8,653 nt of DNA. Source: Robiginitomaculum sp. (GTDB taxonomy: Bacteria > Pseudomonadota > Alphaproteobacteria > Caulobacterales > Maricaulaceae). Both the position numbers and the translations under genes were made by a program. This document shows, piece by piece, positions 1 through 5,651 of this stretch. The number at the start of each line of letters is the position of its first letter. The stretch's first letter is position 1. The notes under the pieces are model-generated. The model saw only the letters and a program-made list of their open reading frames with translations, made no database searches and was not told where the DNA came from. The DNA lies in assembly GCA_027071965.1 (NCBI GenBank), contig JALSYJ010000271.1:1-8653 (forward strand). Reading direction: 5' to 3'.

Positions 1-1034
1 TCTCCATACCAGATGCCTTCGCCACGGGAGAAAATCGCAGCGCCGTTTTCAACGCCACGATCCTCAATGTCATTTTCCGGGTTGTGGCGATCTGCAATAT
101 CCACCCATTGCACATCAAGCCATTGCCAAGAGCGCACGTTTTTACCCTTGGACAGGGGCCAATTGCGTAAATCTCGTCCCGGCTGTCCTATGACCATAAG
201 TGCCTGAAAACGGCCGCTATCGGCCCCGGTCATTTCGCCTGGAATATCAGGCACAAAGCGATAGAGCAGGCTGTTATGACCCCAGTCATCCTGCGTAAGA
301 TAGACAATACCAGTAGCCGGGTCTACGGCTGCTGCCTCATGCTTGAAGCGGCCCAGACCTTTTAAGGGTACAGGATCCTGCAGGCCAAGTTCTGGATCTG
401 CTATTACTTCAAAGGCCCAGCCATGATCTTTTGTGCCTTTTTCGCCGGCTCTGGCGCGGGTTTCCTCGCAACTGATCCAACTGTTCCACGGTGTTGGCCC
501 GCCCGCACAATTATCATAGGTGCCGGTAAGTGCCAGCCATTGGTGCTTCACATGAAGTGGGCCAGGATCAATCACCAACCCGGTAACACCACCGGCCATT
601 GCTCTGCCGCTTTTGTGAAAGTCATAAATTTTTGAGCGATCCACCACATCAAGCAGTTCATCATCCTTGCCAAAGGGAGATACAGGCTTGCCAGCCCGAA
701 TATCCTCTTTTGCCAGATCTTTGGCGTTTAGTTCATGGTTACGCATCAAGATTGTGGTGCCGTTTTTGCCGGCAAAGGCGGCCATGCCGTCAGGGTCTGC
801 GGGAACGCGCAAGCCATCACTCATTTTTTCACCGGACTGAGACAGGATTTTGTATTCAAATCCTCTAGGAAGATCCAGAATTCCTTTTGGGTCTGGAATT
901 AGTTTACCGTATTTATCAAGGGTAATTTCCAAAGAATTACGATCATTACCACATGCCGCCAGTACGGACAGGCCACCAAAGGCAGCACTTACCGCCAGCC
1001 CGGATTTTAGTATATTGCGTCTTGACAGGTTCAT
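1..1034 (-). CDS. PhoX/DUF839-family alkaline phosphatase, Tat-type lipoprotein (C-terminus cut by window edge)
   Basis: An open frame runs from an ATG at 1034 to the left edge without a stop, giving 344 residues. The N-terminus has a twin-arginine motif (SRRNILK, residues 4-10), a hydrophobic stretch and a lipobox ending at Cys28 (LAAC, 25-28), followed by Gly, so it reads as a Tat-exported lipoprotein. PhoX-family signatures follow in the usual order: NHE (99-101), a Gly-rich GGVTG (148-152), NCAGG...TPW...SCEE (175-191), GRFKHEAAAVD (228-238) with VYLTQDD (244-250), and an RGEGIWYG end (337-344). In characterised PhoX enzymes such residues build a calcium- and iron-dependent phosphomonoesterase centre in the periplasm. 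Family members are longer than 344 residues, so the C-terminal part lies outside. No strong ribosome binding site or Pho box is visible. Family assignment is confident; true phosphatase activity is inference, since DUF839 proteins are not all characterised. Confidence 0.88.
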   Translation of the reverse strand, partial: MNLSRRNILKSGLAVSAAFGGLSVLAACGNDRNSLEITLDKYGKLIPDPKGILDLPRGFEYKILSQSGEKMSDGLRVPADPDGMAAFAGKNGTTILMRNHELNAKDLAKEDIRAGKPVSPFGKDDELLDVVDRSKIYDFHKSGRAMAGGVTGLVIDPGPLHVKHQWLALTGTYDNCAGGPTPWNSWISCEETRARAGEKGTKDHGWAFEVIADPELGLQDPVPLKGLGRFKHEAAAVDPATGIVYLTQDDWGHNSLLYRFVPDIPGEMTGADSGRFQALMVIGQPGRDLRNWPLSKGKNVRSWQWLDVQWVDIADRHNPENDIEDRGVENGAAIFSRGEGIWYG

Positions 1035-1187
1035 TAAACAGCTTTCATCAAATAAGGATCAAAATGAGCATTTGCGTATCAATGCCCAGTATAAATGCTT
1101 TTGGGTGATTCTACACTGCTCAATCGCGTTTAAGACCAAATACGGCAGTAAAAATGCTTATTCTGTTTTCCCACGGGATAAGGATAA

Positions 1188-1225
1188 GGGCAGGTACGCA
1201 GTGTTGCCAGACTGCCCGTTTGTTT
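1188..1225 (+). terminator. Weak terminator-like hairpin with T-rich tail
   Basis: GGGCAG (1188-1193) can pair with CTGCCC (1212-1217) around an 18-nt loop and is followed by GTTTGTTT. The form resembles a rho-independent terminator read on the plus strand, but there is no plus-strand gene upstream for it to end and the loop is long. It may be chance or the relic of a lost gene. Confidence 0.2.
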
Positions 1226-1304
1226 AACAGCAGGCAAGTGCGCAAAACCTTTGATACTATTGGGGTTTGAGAAAATATTTACCTGTCAAAGAGCGTATTT
1301 GTCG

Positions 1305-1317
1305 GGGGCTTTGCCCC
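1305..1317. repeat. GC-rich hairpin GGGGC-TTT-GCCCC
   Basis: A perfect 5-bp stem with a 3-nt loop, in an otherwise A+T-leaning stretch. G-rich stems of this form occur in short dispersed bacterial repeats (REP-like), but membership in a repeat family cannot be judged from one copy. Confidence 0.4.
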
Positions 1318-1374
1318 AACTATTACATTATAACAGGTTTAAGGTTGGCGGGCATCATTATCACTTATCCCCGG

Positions 1375-1517
1375 CCCTCAAGGGTCAGCCAGTATGACCA
1401 AGGGTCATTTAAGGGTAAGTTTATTAGCACAAAGTGCTGTTTTGGTATGATTACAGGGTGGCCCAAGTATCACTCAAGGGACAGCAAAAATTGCGCTGAC
1501 CCTTAGCACTGACCCTC
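1375..1517. repeat. Cluster of AAGGGTCA-like words in both orientations
   Basis: AAGGGTCA occurs at 1380-1387 and 1400-1407. Variants are AAGGGTAA (1411-1418) and AAGGGACA (1476-1483). Reverse forms are TGACCCTT (1497-1504) and TGACCCTC (1510-1517). AAGGGTCAGC (1380-1389) is perfectly complementary to GCTGACCCTT (1495-1504). A local hairpin ATGACC-AAG-GGTCAT lies at 1394-1408, and AGCAC-AAA-GTGCT at 1426-1438. The cluster could be a set of protein-binding sites, a structured RNA, or the remains of a repeat element; the sequence does not decide between these. Confidence 0.45.
1476..1504. repeat. Imperfect inverted repeat, stem 5+4 bp with one mismatch
   Basis: AAGGG-A-CAGC (1476-1485) faces GCTG-A-CCCTT (1495-1504) with a single A/A mismatch and a 9-nt loop. 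The right arm is the same sequence that can pair perfectly with 1380-1389, so two mutually exclusive folds are possible. Confidence 0.5.
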
Positions 1518-1541
1518 ACTTACGTCCTACGCGACGTAAGT
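1518..1541. repeat. Perfect 9-bp inverted repeat
   Basis: ACTTACGTC (1518-1526) and GACGTAAGT (1533-1541) are exact reverse complements around the 6-nt loop CTACGC. No T-run follows on either strand, so it does not look like an ordinary intrinsic terminator. It could be an operator for a dimeric regulator or the stem of a structured transcript. Confidence 0.6.
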
Positions 1542-1579
1542 CCATCCTTGCAATAATAATGGCATGAATTAGTAGCCTT

Positions 1580-1635
1580 AGTTGGGCAGGATTTGAACTT
1601 CCCGTCCGGCGATTTAGAGCACTTACCCCTCAACC
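1580..1635 (-). other. Short tRNA-like segment, probably degenerate
   Basis: On the minus strand a T-loop-like word GTTCAAATCC (loop TTCAAAT, plus 1591-1597) is followed by CCCAACT (plus 1580-1586). That can pair with GGTTGAG (plus 1629-1635) with one mismatch and one G-U pair, like an acceptor stem. Only 42 nt lie between the arms, too few for a full tRNA: the D arm is missing and the anticodon stem does not pair. A CTCTAAA string looks like an anticodon loop but has no stem. Direct repeats CTTAGTTG (1577-1584 and 1643-1650) flank it. A tRNA remnant or chance likeness is more probable than a working tRNA. Confidence 0.2.
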
Positions 1636-1770
1636 CCGCCTTCTTAGTTGTCCTAACGCTTCGCTGCTTTAGTACGCATGTTTCCTCTTCTCCCATTAAG
1701 AGAGGGGCATTTTCGCAAATCTAGCCACTGCGTTGTTTAATCATCGCAACCGTCATACAGGGTTTTAAGT

Positions 1771-2037
1771 TCAAAGCTCGTTTGCTTTTGATGTTGGAAC
1801 CATAAGCTTTGATGTATCGACGGAAATATGTTCGCAATCTGTGGTGCCGGTCAGATGAACAACCGGAGTAGTAAACTCATAGAGGCGGGAAATTTGCGGC
1901 ACCGATAACATGGCTGTGATGGCTTCTTCTTCGTCTTCTTCTTCCGGGGCCTCCCAGGAGAACCCGAACACACCAAGAATTACCGCAAGCATAGCCTGCA
2001 GCAATGTTTCAAACAAGGCTTGCAAAAATTCAATCAT
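1771..2037 (-). CDS. Small single-pass membrane protein with acidic run, unknown function
   Basis: An 88-residue frame starts at the ATG at 2037, chosen because GGAAC (plus 2045-2049) lies 7 nt upstream as a fair ribosome site. An ATG at 2064 would give 97 residues but has no such site. The protein begins with a probable membrane helix (about residues 6-26, rich in Leu, Ala, Val and Phe), then a dense acidic run (APEEEDEEEA, 30-39), then a polar tail with one Cys near residue 67. I recognise no family. Codon use looks like that of the neighbouring genes. It is divergent from the CCxxP membrane protein with a 77-nt gap, so shared control is possible. The opposite strand is also open here (Ser-rich), but that is the mirror of the GAA/GAC acidic run. 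A spurious ORF cannot be excluded. Confidence 0.5.
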   Translation of the reverse strand: MIEFLQALFETLLQAMLAVILGVFGFSWEAPEEEDEEEAITAMLSVPQISRLYEFTTPVVHLTGTTDCEHISVDTSKLMVPTSKANEL

Positions 2038-2114
2038 CGATTCAGTTCCATTACACGCCATCATTGCATATTTTTATCAAAGATCAAGGTATGTTCGTGA
2101 GTTGAACTAATTTC

Positions 2115-2564
2115 ATGGCCAAATTTACTTGCAAATTGCTGATTGAGAGCCAATATGCTGCTCCTAACTTTGGAGCATCGCCCGTGTCACGACTGACCCG
2201 TACAGCCAATTCAGCCATGATGGCATCTCTTATCAGCCACTTATTATGCTGTGGACTGCCGGCCATTATCAATCTTCTTGCACTGATTTTAGGGCTTGGA
2301 ACTTTGTCGGCAATGGCACCATGGATTGGTGTGTTACACGATAATTTGCATAAATTTGAGGAAGTATTATTGCTGATCTCGGCATTGACGCTTGGGTTTG
2401 GGCTCTGGGCCAACAGGGTTTCATCACAGCGAAGCTGTATTACAGAAACCTGTCAGCATGAGCCTTGTGCCCCTAAGAAACAGCAATCCAGAATAATCCT
2501 GATCATTGCAAGCATATTATTCGGGATCAATATGGGTGCATATATCTGGCATCAGTTCTCATGA
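2115..2564 (+). CDS. Small membrane protein with MerT/MerF/MerC-like CCxxP motif
   Basis: This 149-residue protein has a polar N-terminus (1-34) and a first hydrophobic segment at about 36-65 containing His42 and Cys45-Cys46-Gly-Leu-Pro49. A His/Glu-containing link (HDNLHKFEE, 75-83) leads to a second helix at about 84-100. A cytosolic or periplasmic loop has Cys108, Cys113, His115 and Cys118, and a last helix spans about 126-145. A Cys-Cys-x-x-Pro in the first helix followed by a Gly-rich stretch is the pattern of mercury importers MerT/MerF, and the overall form also recalls MerC, which suggests metal or thiol chemistry at the inner membrane. Sequence identity to these families seems low, so this is a fold-level guess. 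The start is uncertain: no clear ribosome site precedes 2115, and ATGs at 2217 and 2220 would remove the polar N-terminus. The stop overlaps the next gene by 4 nt. Confidence 0.7.
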   Translation: MAKFTCKLLIESQYAAPNFGASPVSRLTRTANSAMMASLISHLLCCGLPAIINLLALILGLGTLSAMAPWIGVLHDNLHKFEEVLLLISALTLGFGLWANRVSSQRSCITETCQHEPCAPKKQQSRIILIIASILFGINMGAYIWHQFS

Positions 2565-3004
2565 ACAGTCTGCAAGTAAAAGCCCACGATCTTATCGCTG
2601 TTTATGGCCTGTTGCGGGCCGGGCAAAGCGGTTTTAAGAAATTCAAATTGGGCAGTTTTTTTTCCTATGTCGGGCCATGCAGTATTTCCGGTATCTTATT
2701 GGATATGGGTGGATTTCCCGGCCTGTTTGCAGGTAAGGGCAGTGTGAAGGGTGATTTGTTTCGGGTTATTGATCCTGAAATCATGTCAAAGCTCGATGAA
2801 TTTGAAGACTTTTGGCCGAAAAGCAGCAAGACCAGCCGCTATGATCGCAGATTGACCAATTTGCTTGACCCTGAAAATACCAAGGCCTGGGTATATCACT
2901 GCCTGTTACCGCAAACCGGTCGGGAGTTGGTGCCGGATGGGAATTGGGTAAACTGGTATAAGCAGCACTGGGGGGCAGGCCCTTATTCAGATGGACATAT
3001 TTGA
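2561..3004 (+). CDS. Gamma-glutamylcyclotransferase-fold (AIG2/YtfP-like) protein
   Basis: The 147-residue protein shows the family landmarks in order: the substrate-binding loop YGLLRAG (15-21), GGFPGL (50-55), VKGDLFRV (62-69), the LDEFEDF segment with Glu82 in the place of the catalytic acid (78-84), YDRR (94-97) and AWVYHC (109-114). Enzymes of this fold release 5-oxoproline from gamma-glutamyl amines or peptides, and some cleave glutathione; the substrate here cannot be told. It is soluble and presumably cytoplasmic. Its ATG overlaps the upstream stop (ATGA) and lacks its own ribosome site, so translation is probably coupled to the CCxxP membrane protein. Its last 22 nt overlap the end of the convergent FAH-family gene. 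Length is near the small-bacterial type. Confidence 0.85.
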   Translation: MNSLQVKAHDLIAVYGLLRAGQSGFKKFKLGSFFSYVGPCSISGILLDMGGFPGLFAGKGSVKGDLFRVIDPEIMSKLDEFEDFWPKSSKTSRYDRRLTNLLDPENTKAWVYHCLLPQTGRELVPDGNWVNWYKQHWGAGPYSDGHI

Positions 3005-3684
3005 ATATTTAATTCTTCGGCTCCCTCTACCATGGCGGTAATTTTATCACCGGGACGCACAGGTCCGACACCGGCTGGCGTGCCGGTAAACACCAAGTCT
3101 CCGGGCAATAAATGAAACAGGTGTGATAATTGCGAAAGCAATTTCTCCACTGGCCAGATCATCTGGTTTATGTTTGCCGATTGTCTAAGCTGTCCATTTA
3201 CCCATAGGGATATGGCAAGGTCTGGATTGGCCGGGAACTCTTGTGTTTGAACAATATCTCCCATCGGTGCGGAATGATCAAAAGCCTTGGCCGTGTCCCA
3301 TGGCTGCCGGTTTTTTTTGGCTATAGCCTGCAAATCCCGCCGGGTAAGGTCTATTCCGGTAGCCATGCCAAAAATTGCAGCTCGGCAGGTTTCAGTATCT
3401 GCCTTTAACAATGGCTGGTTTAAGGCAATCACCAGCTCCACTTCGTGATGCAGCTCATTACAGGCCAAAGGAAAGGCAATAGAGCTGTTATTGCCAATAA
3501 GCGCATCGGCAGGCTTGGTAAAAAATATCGGCGAAGAGGTATCAATCCTGCCACCCATTTCGTGTATGTGCTCGCTGTAATTTTTCCCGACACAAAAAAT
3601 TCGCCTGACCGGAAAGCGCAAATCACTGTTTGCGATTTTGGCGCTGACGGGCCTTGGTGCCGGAAACAGGAAATCATCAGACAT
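2983..3684 (-). CDS. Fumarylacetoacetate hydrolase (FAH) family protein, FAHD1/YcgM-like
   Basis: The 233-residue protein matches the short FAH-superfamily enzymes: GKNYSEHIHEMG (33-44) with the His39/Glu42 dyad, FFTKPADALIG (54-64), and HHEVELVIAL (79-88) giving metal ligands Glu81 and Glu83. Asp112 in GIDLTRRDLQ (110-119) is the third ligand. KAFDHSAPMG (133-142) and LPGDLVFTGTPAGVGP (193-208) follow. Relatives hydrolyse or decarboxylate acylpyruvates, fumarylpyruvate or oxaloacetate using Mg or Mn; the substrate cannot be assigned. The ribosome site AAGGA (plus 3695-3699) overlaps the stop codon of the upstream gene and sits 10 nt before the ATG, so the two are in one transcript. FDHSAP where relatives often have FDGSCP is a local variation. 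The 3' end converges on and overlaps the plus-strand gene by 22 nt. Confidence 0.9.
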   Translation of the reverse strand: MSDDFLFPAPRPVSAKIANSDLRFPVRRIFCVGKNYSEHIHEMGGRIDTSSPIFFTKPADALIGNNSSIAFPLACNELHHEVELVIALNQPLLKADTETCRAAIFGMATGIDLTRRDLQAIAKKNRQPWDTAKAFDHSAPMGDIVQTQEFPANPDLAISLWVNGQLRQSANINQMIWPVEKLLSQLSHLFHLLPGDLVFTGTPAGVGPVRPGDKITAMVEGAEELNIQICPSE

Positions 3685-3697
3685 TTCTGTAGTTTCC

Positions 3698-4300
3698 TTA
3701 ATTATCCGCAGGTGTAAATGGCTGATCTATTTGTACTTCTATGCGATTTATATCAACAAAACGGCTCAAGCCCCTAGTGTCGGGCCAAATCCCAATGAAT
3801 GACATGTTAGGTGGTTTATCTGAAGTAGGTACAAAATGGCTAAGATAGCAAGCGGACCAGTCTTTGCTTACCGGACATTGCACAGGCTTGCCATTTCCCC
3901 GATCAACCGCATAGTATCTGAACATGACATCATCAGAGCCATTCTCTTCTGATTGTCGTAAAGTGACGGCAGCATAAACCGTATGCCCCTGCCATGCTTG
4001 TCCTAAATCAGGAAGAATAGCCACAAAAGTTCCGGCAGATCGTATGCCTTGAGTTGGAGTTTGTCCTGAGGCTGTTCTTATGAATTTACCATCAACCGGA
4101 TCATCAATAACTTCCATGGTCAGTCCGGGGCCGGTGCCAATTATATTCAAGTTATCACCTTCAAGCACAAAGCCCTCTAATGGATCACCATCAAGGGGGC
4201 CCTTGCTGTTATCCGGGCGTGGCCCAAAAGCAAATGCGCTGTAGACAATAACGGCCAGTGTTAAGATAAAAAGCGGTAAAAATATTCGATCAGAAACCAT
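3698..4300 (-). CDS. Exported or membrane-anchored protein of unknown function
   Basis: This is a 200-residue protein. Residues 7-25 form one strongly hydrophobic segment after a short N-terminus with Arg5, fitting a signal anchor or uncleaved signal peptide. The rest (about 26-200) is polar and rich in Gly, Asp, Pro and aromatic residues with alternating hydrophobics, as expected for a beta-sandwich-like periplasmic domain. Cys142 and Cys151 could form a disulfide. I recognise no family. AGGG (plus 4305-4308) lies 4 nt before the ATG. It sits 23 nt after the capD-like gene and 13 nt before the FAH-family gene, so it is the middle of a three-gene operon. From position and the exported domain a role in envelope polysaccharide processing or binding is possible, but this is inference only. 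Confidence 0.75.
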   Translation of the reverse strand: MVSDRIFLPLFILTLAVIVYSAFAFGPRPDNSKGPLDGDPLEGFVLEGDNLNIIGTGPGLTMEVIDDPVDGKFIRTASGQTPTQGIRSAGTFVAILPDLGQAWQGHTVYAAVTLRQSEENGSDDVMFRYYAVDRGNGKPVQCPVSKDWSACYLSHFVPTSDKPPNMSFIGIWPDTRGLSRFVDINRIEVQIDQPFTPADN

Positions 4301-4323
4301 GAAACCCTATGCACCCGGCTGTT

Positions 4324-5478
4324 TTACCTCGCACCACTTTGGTCAAGGTGGTGAATATTTGCAGTATCTATATTTTGGGACACTGGTTCCAGCCAGTCTC
4401 CCAGAATTCGCAAGGCACCAGCTTCATCACCGAGGCGACAGGCCGCTTCCAGCCCCGAAATAGCGCCTTGCAAAGCTCGTTGTTTAACCGGGCTTGTTGC
4501 AATAGAGATTTTATTTGCACTGGTAGCTGCAATGGATTCGCCGGGTTCATGCAGGTTCTCAAGAACTTTTTCACCAGCCCTAAGGCCGGTGATAACAACC
4601 GGCACATCAATGTCAGGGATTAGGCCATTGGCATGGATCATCCTTTTAGCCAGGCTGGATATTGATACTCTCTGCCCCATATCCTGAATAAATACGGCGC
4701 CGCGTGATTCTGGCCGGGAAAGGCCCAATTGTAATGAATCAAGCAATAATGCAACTGCTTCGCGTTCGGTCATAAAAAACCGTTCAGCCCTGGAGTGAGT
4801 AATAGTGACGGCCCGTTTTGAGATGATCTGGTGTTGAAACAGAGGTACCACGGAGCCGGAAGATCCAAAAACATTCCCAAAACGAACCACAACAAACCGG
4901 GTAGGGGATGAGTTGGCAATGTCTTTGCTTCGGCAAACAAGTTCAGCAAGTTTTTTTGTCACGCCCATAATATTGCTGGGACAAACTGCCTTATCAGTGG
5001 ATATCAAAACCATGGCTTTAGCATTAACTGCCTGACTTGCATCGGCTACATTTCTGGTTCCAAGAACATTGGTGGCAGCGCCTTCTGCAGGATTGTCCTC
5101 GACCAATCCTACATGCTTTAATGCCGCCACATGAAAAATTATTTCCGGGTGCTCCTTGTCAAACACCCGATCAAGACGAGAGCGATCCCTGACATCGCCC
5201 AAAGCCACTCGAGATGGTAGTTTTGGTTGCAGTTCCTCCAGGGTGTTGCGGATATTGTACAAACCATATTCATCGTGATCAAATAATGTGATTTTCGCAG
5301 GAGAAACTGCAGCAACTGCGCGTGATAAACTGCTTCCAATAGAGCCGGCTGCTCCGGTGATCAGCACCCGCTTGCCAGTTAAATTCGCCCCGGACTTAAA
5401 TAAATCAATCTCATGTTCCTGCCGCCCGAGAATAGTCTCTATTTCTTTTGGGCTAAACGAGGTTTCGGAGTAATCCAT
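4324..5478 (-). CDS. CapD/FlaA1-type nucleotide-sugar 4,6-dehydratase, short form without membrane domain
   Basis: From the ATG at 5478 the protein has 384 residues. It is an extended SDR enzyme of the polysaccharide-biosynthesis (CapD) family: TGAAGSIGS (41-49) binds NAD(P), FDHDEYGLY (66-74) follows beta-2, then GDVRD (94-98), VAALKHV (117-123), STDKAV (160-165), MGVTKK (171-176), VRFGNVFGSSGSV (198-210), ERFFMTEREA (232-241) and GLRAGEKVLENL (298-309). Thr161, Met171 and Lys175 have the spacing of the FlaA1 Thr-Tyr-Lys triad, but with Met for Tyr, as in the large WbpM/PglF/CapD proteins. Those usually carry an N-terminal multi-pass membrane domain; none is present here. The likely reaction is UDP-GlcNAc 4,6-dehydration, a first step to deoxyamino sugars of capsule, LPS or glycoprotein. 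The frame stays open to a TTG at 5616 (430 residues), but that start has AAGG directly against it and adds nothing recognisable. It lies downstream of glmS with a 173-nt gap in which I see no strong terminator. Confidence 0.88.
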   Translation of the reverse strand: MDYSETSFSPKEIETILGRQEHEIDLFKSGANLTGKRVLITGAAGSIGSSLSRAVAAVSPAKITLFDHDEYGLYNIRNTLEELQPKLPSRVALGDVRDRSRLDRVFDKEHPEIIFHVAALKHVGLVEDNPAEGAATNVLGTRNVADASQAVNAKAMVLISTDKAVCPSNIMGVTKKLAELVCRSKDIANSSPTRFVVVRFGNVFGSSGSVVPLFQHQIISKRAVTITHSRAERFFMTEREAVALLLDSLQLGLSRPESRGAVFIQDMGQRVSISSLAKRMIHANGLIPDIDVPVVITGLRAGEKVLENLHEPGESIAATSANKISIATSPVKQRALQGAISGLEAACRLGDEAGALRILGDWLEPVSQNIDTANIHHLDQSGAR

Positions 5479-5651
5479 TTCACCATCCAGTTTTGGTTTG
5501 CCTTGGCTACAATTTTGCAGGTAATTTCGGGCGAAATGTGAGTAACCACACTGCAACCTATTACTCAATTTTTGATAATACAGATTAGGGTATTGTGTCG
5601 GCTTTGGGAAGTGCAACCTTAATAGAATGTATTAAAAATCTGGGCTTAAGA

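Larger units (their letters stand above)
1035..1770. other. Long intergenic region with hairpins, no convincing gene
   Basis: About 735 bases separate the PhoX start from the end of the next minus-strand ORF. Short open frames here (for example from a TTG at 1267) show no family resemblance, membrane pattern or ribosome site, so I call none. The region holds several hairpins (1188-1217, 1305-1317, 1394-1408, 1426-1438, 1476-1504, 1518-1541), a cluster of AAGGGTCA-like words and a tRNA-like segment, listed separately. The promoter of the PhoX gene should lie near 1040-1130 on the minus strand, but I see only weak candidates such as TATACT (plus 1088-1093). Confidence 0.6.

Noticed and set aside
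1035..1300. Pho box upstream of the PhoX gene
   Set aside because: CTGTCAA at about 1283 is on the plus strand, far from the start, and lacks a second copy at 11-bp spacing.
1596..1625. Possible suppressor tRNA with CUA anticodon on the minus strand (CTCTAAA loop)
   Set aside because: The five bases on each side of the loop do not pair, the D arm is absent and the whole element is only about 56 nt, so a working amber-decoding tRNA is not supported.
1910..2110. Plus-strand Ser-rich frame opposite the small acidic ORF
   Set aside because: The Ser run is the reverse reading of GAA/GAC acidic codons; no ribosome site or membrane pattern supports it.
2084..2413. Minus-strand frame of 109 codons opposite the CCxxP gene
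   Set aside because: It mirrors a membrane protein with a clear motif and an ATGA-coupled partner, and has no recognisable features of its own.
5479..5616. Extended start (TTG at 5616) of the CapD-like gene
   Set aside because: The AAGG lies directly against the TTG with no spacing and the added 46 residues match nothing known of the family; the ATG at 5478 gives a natural family N-terminus.
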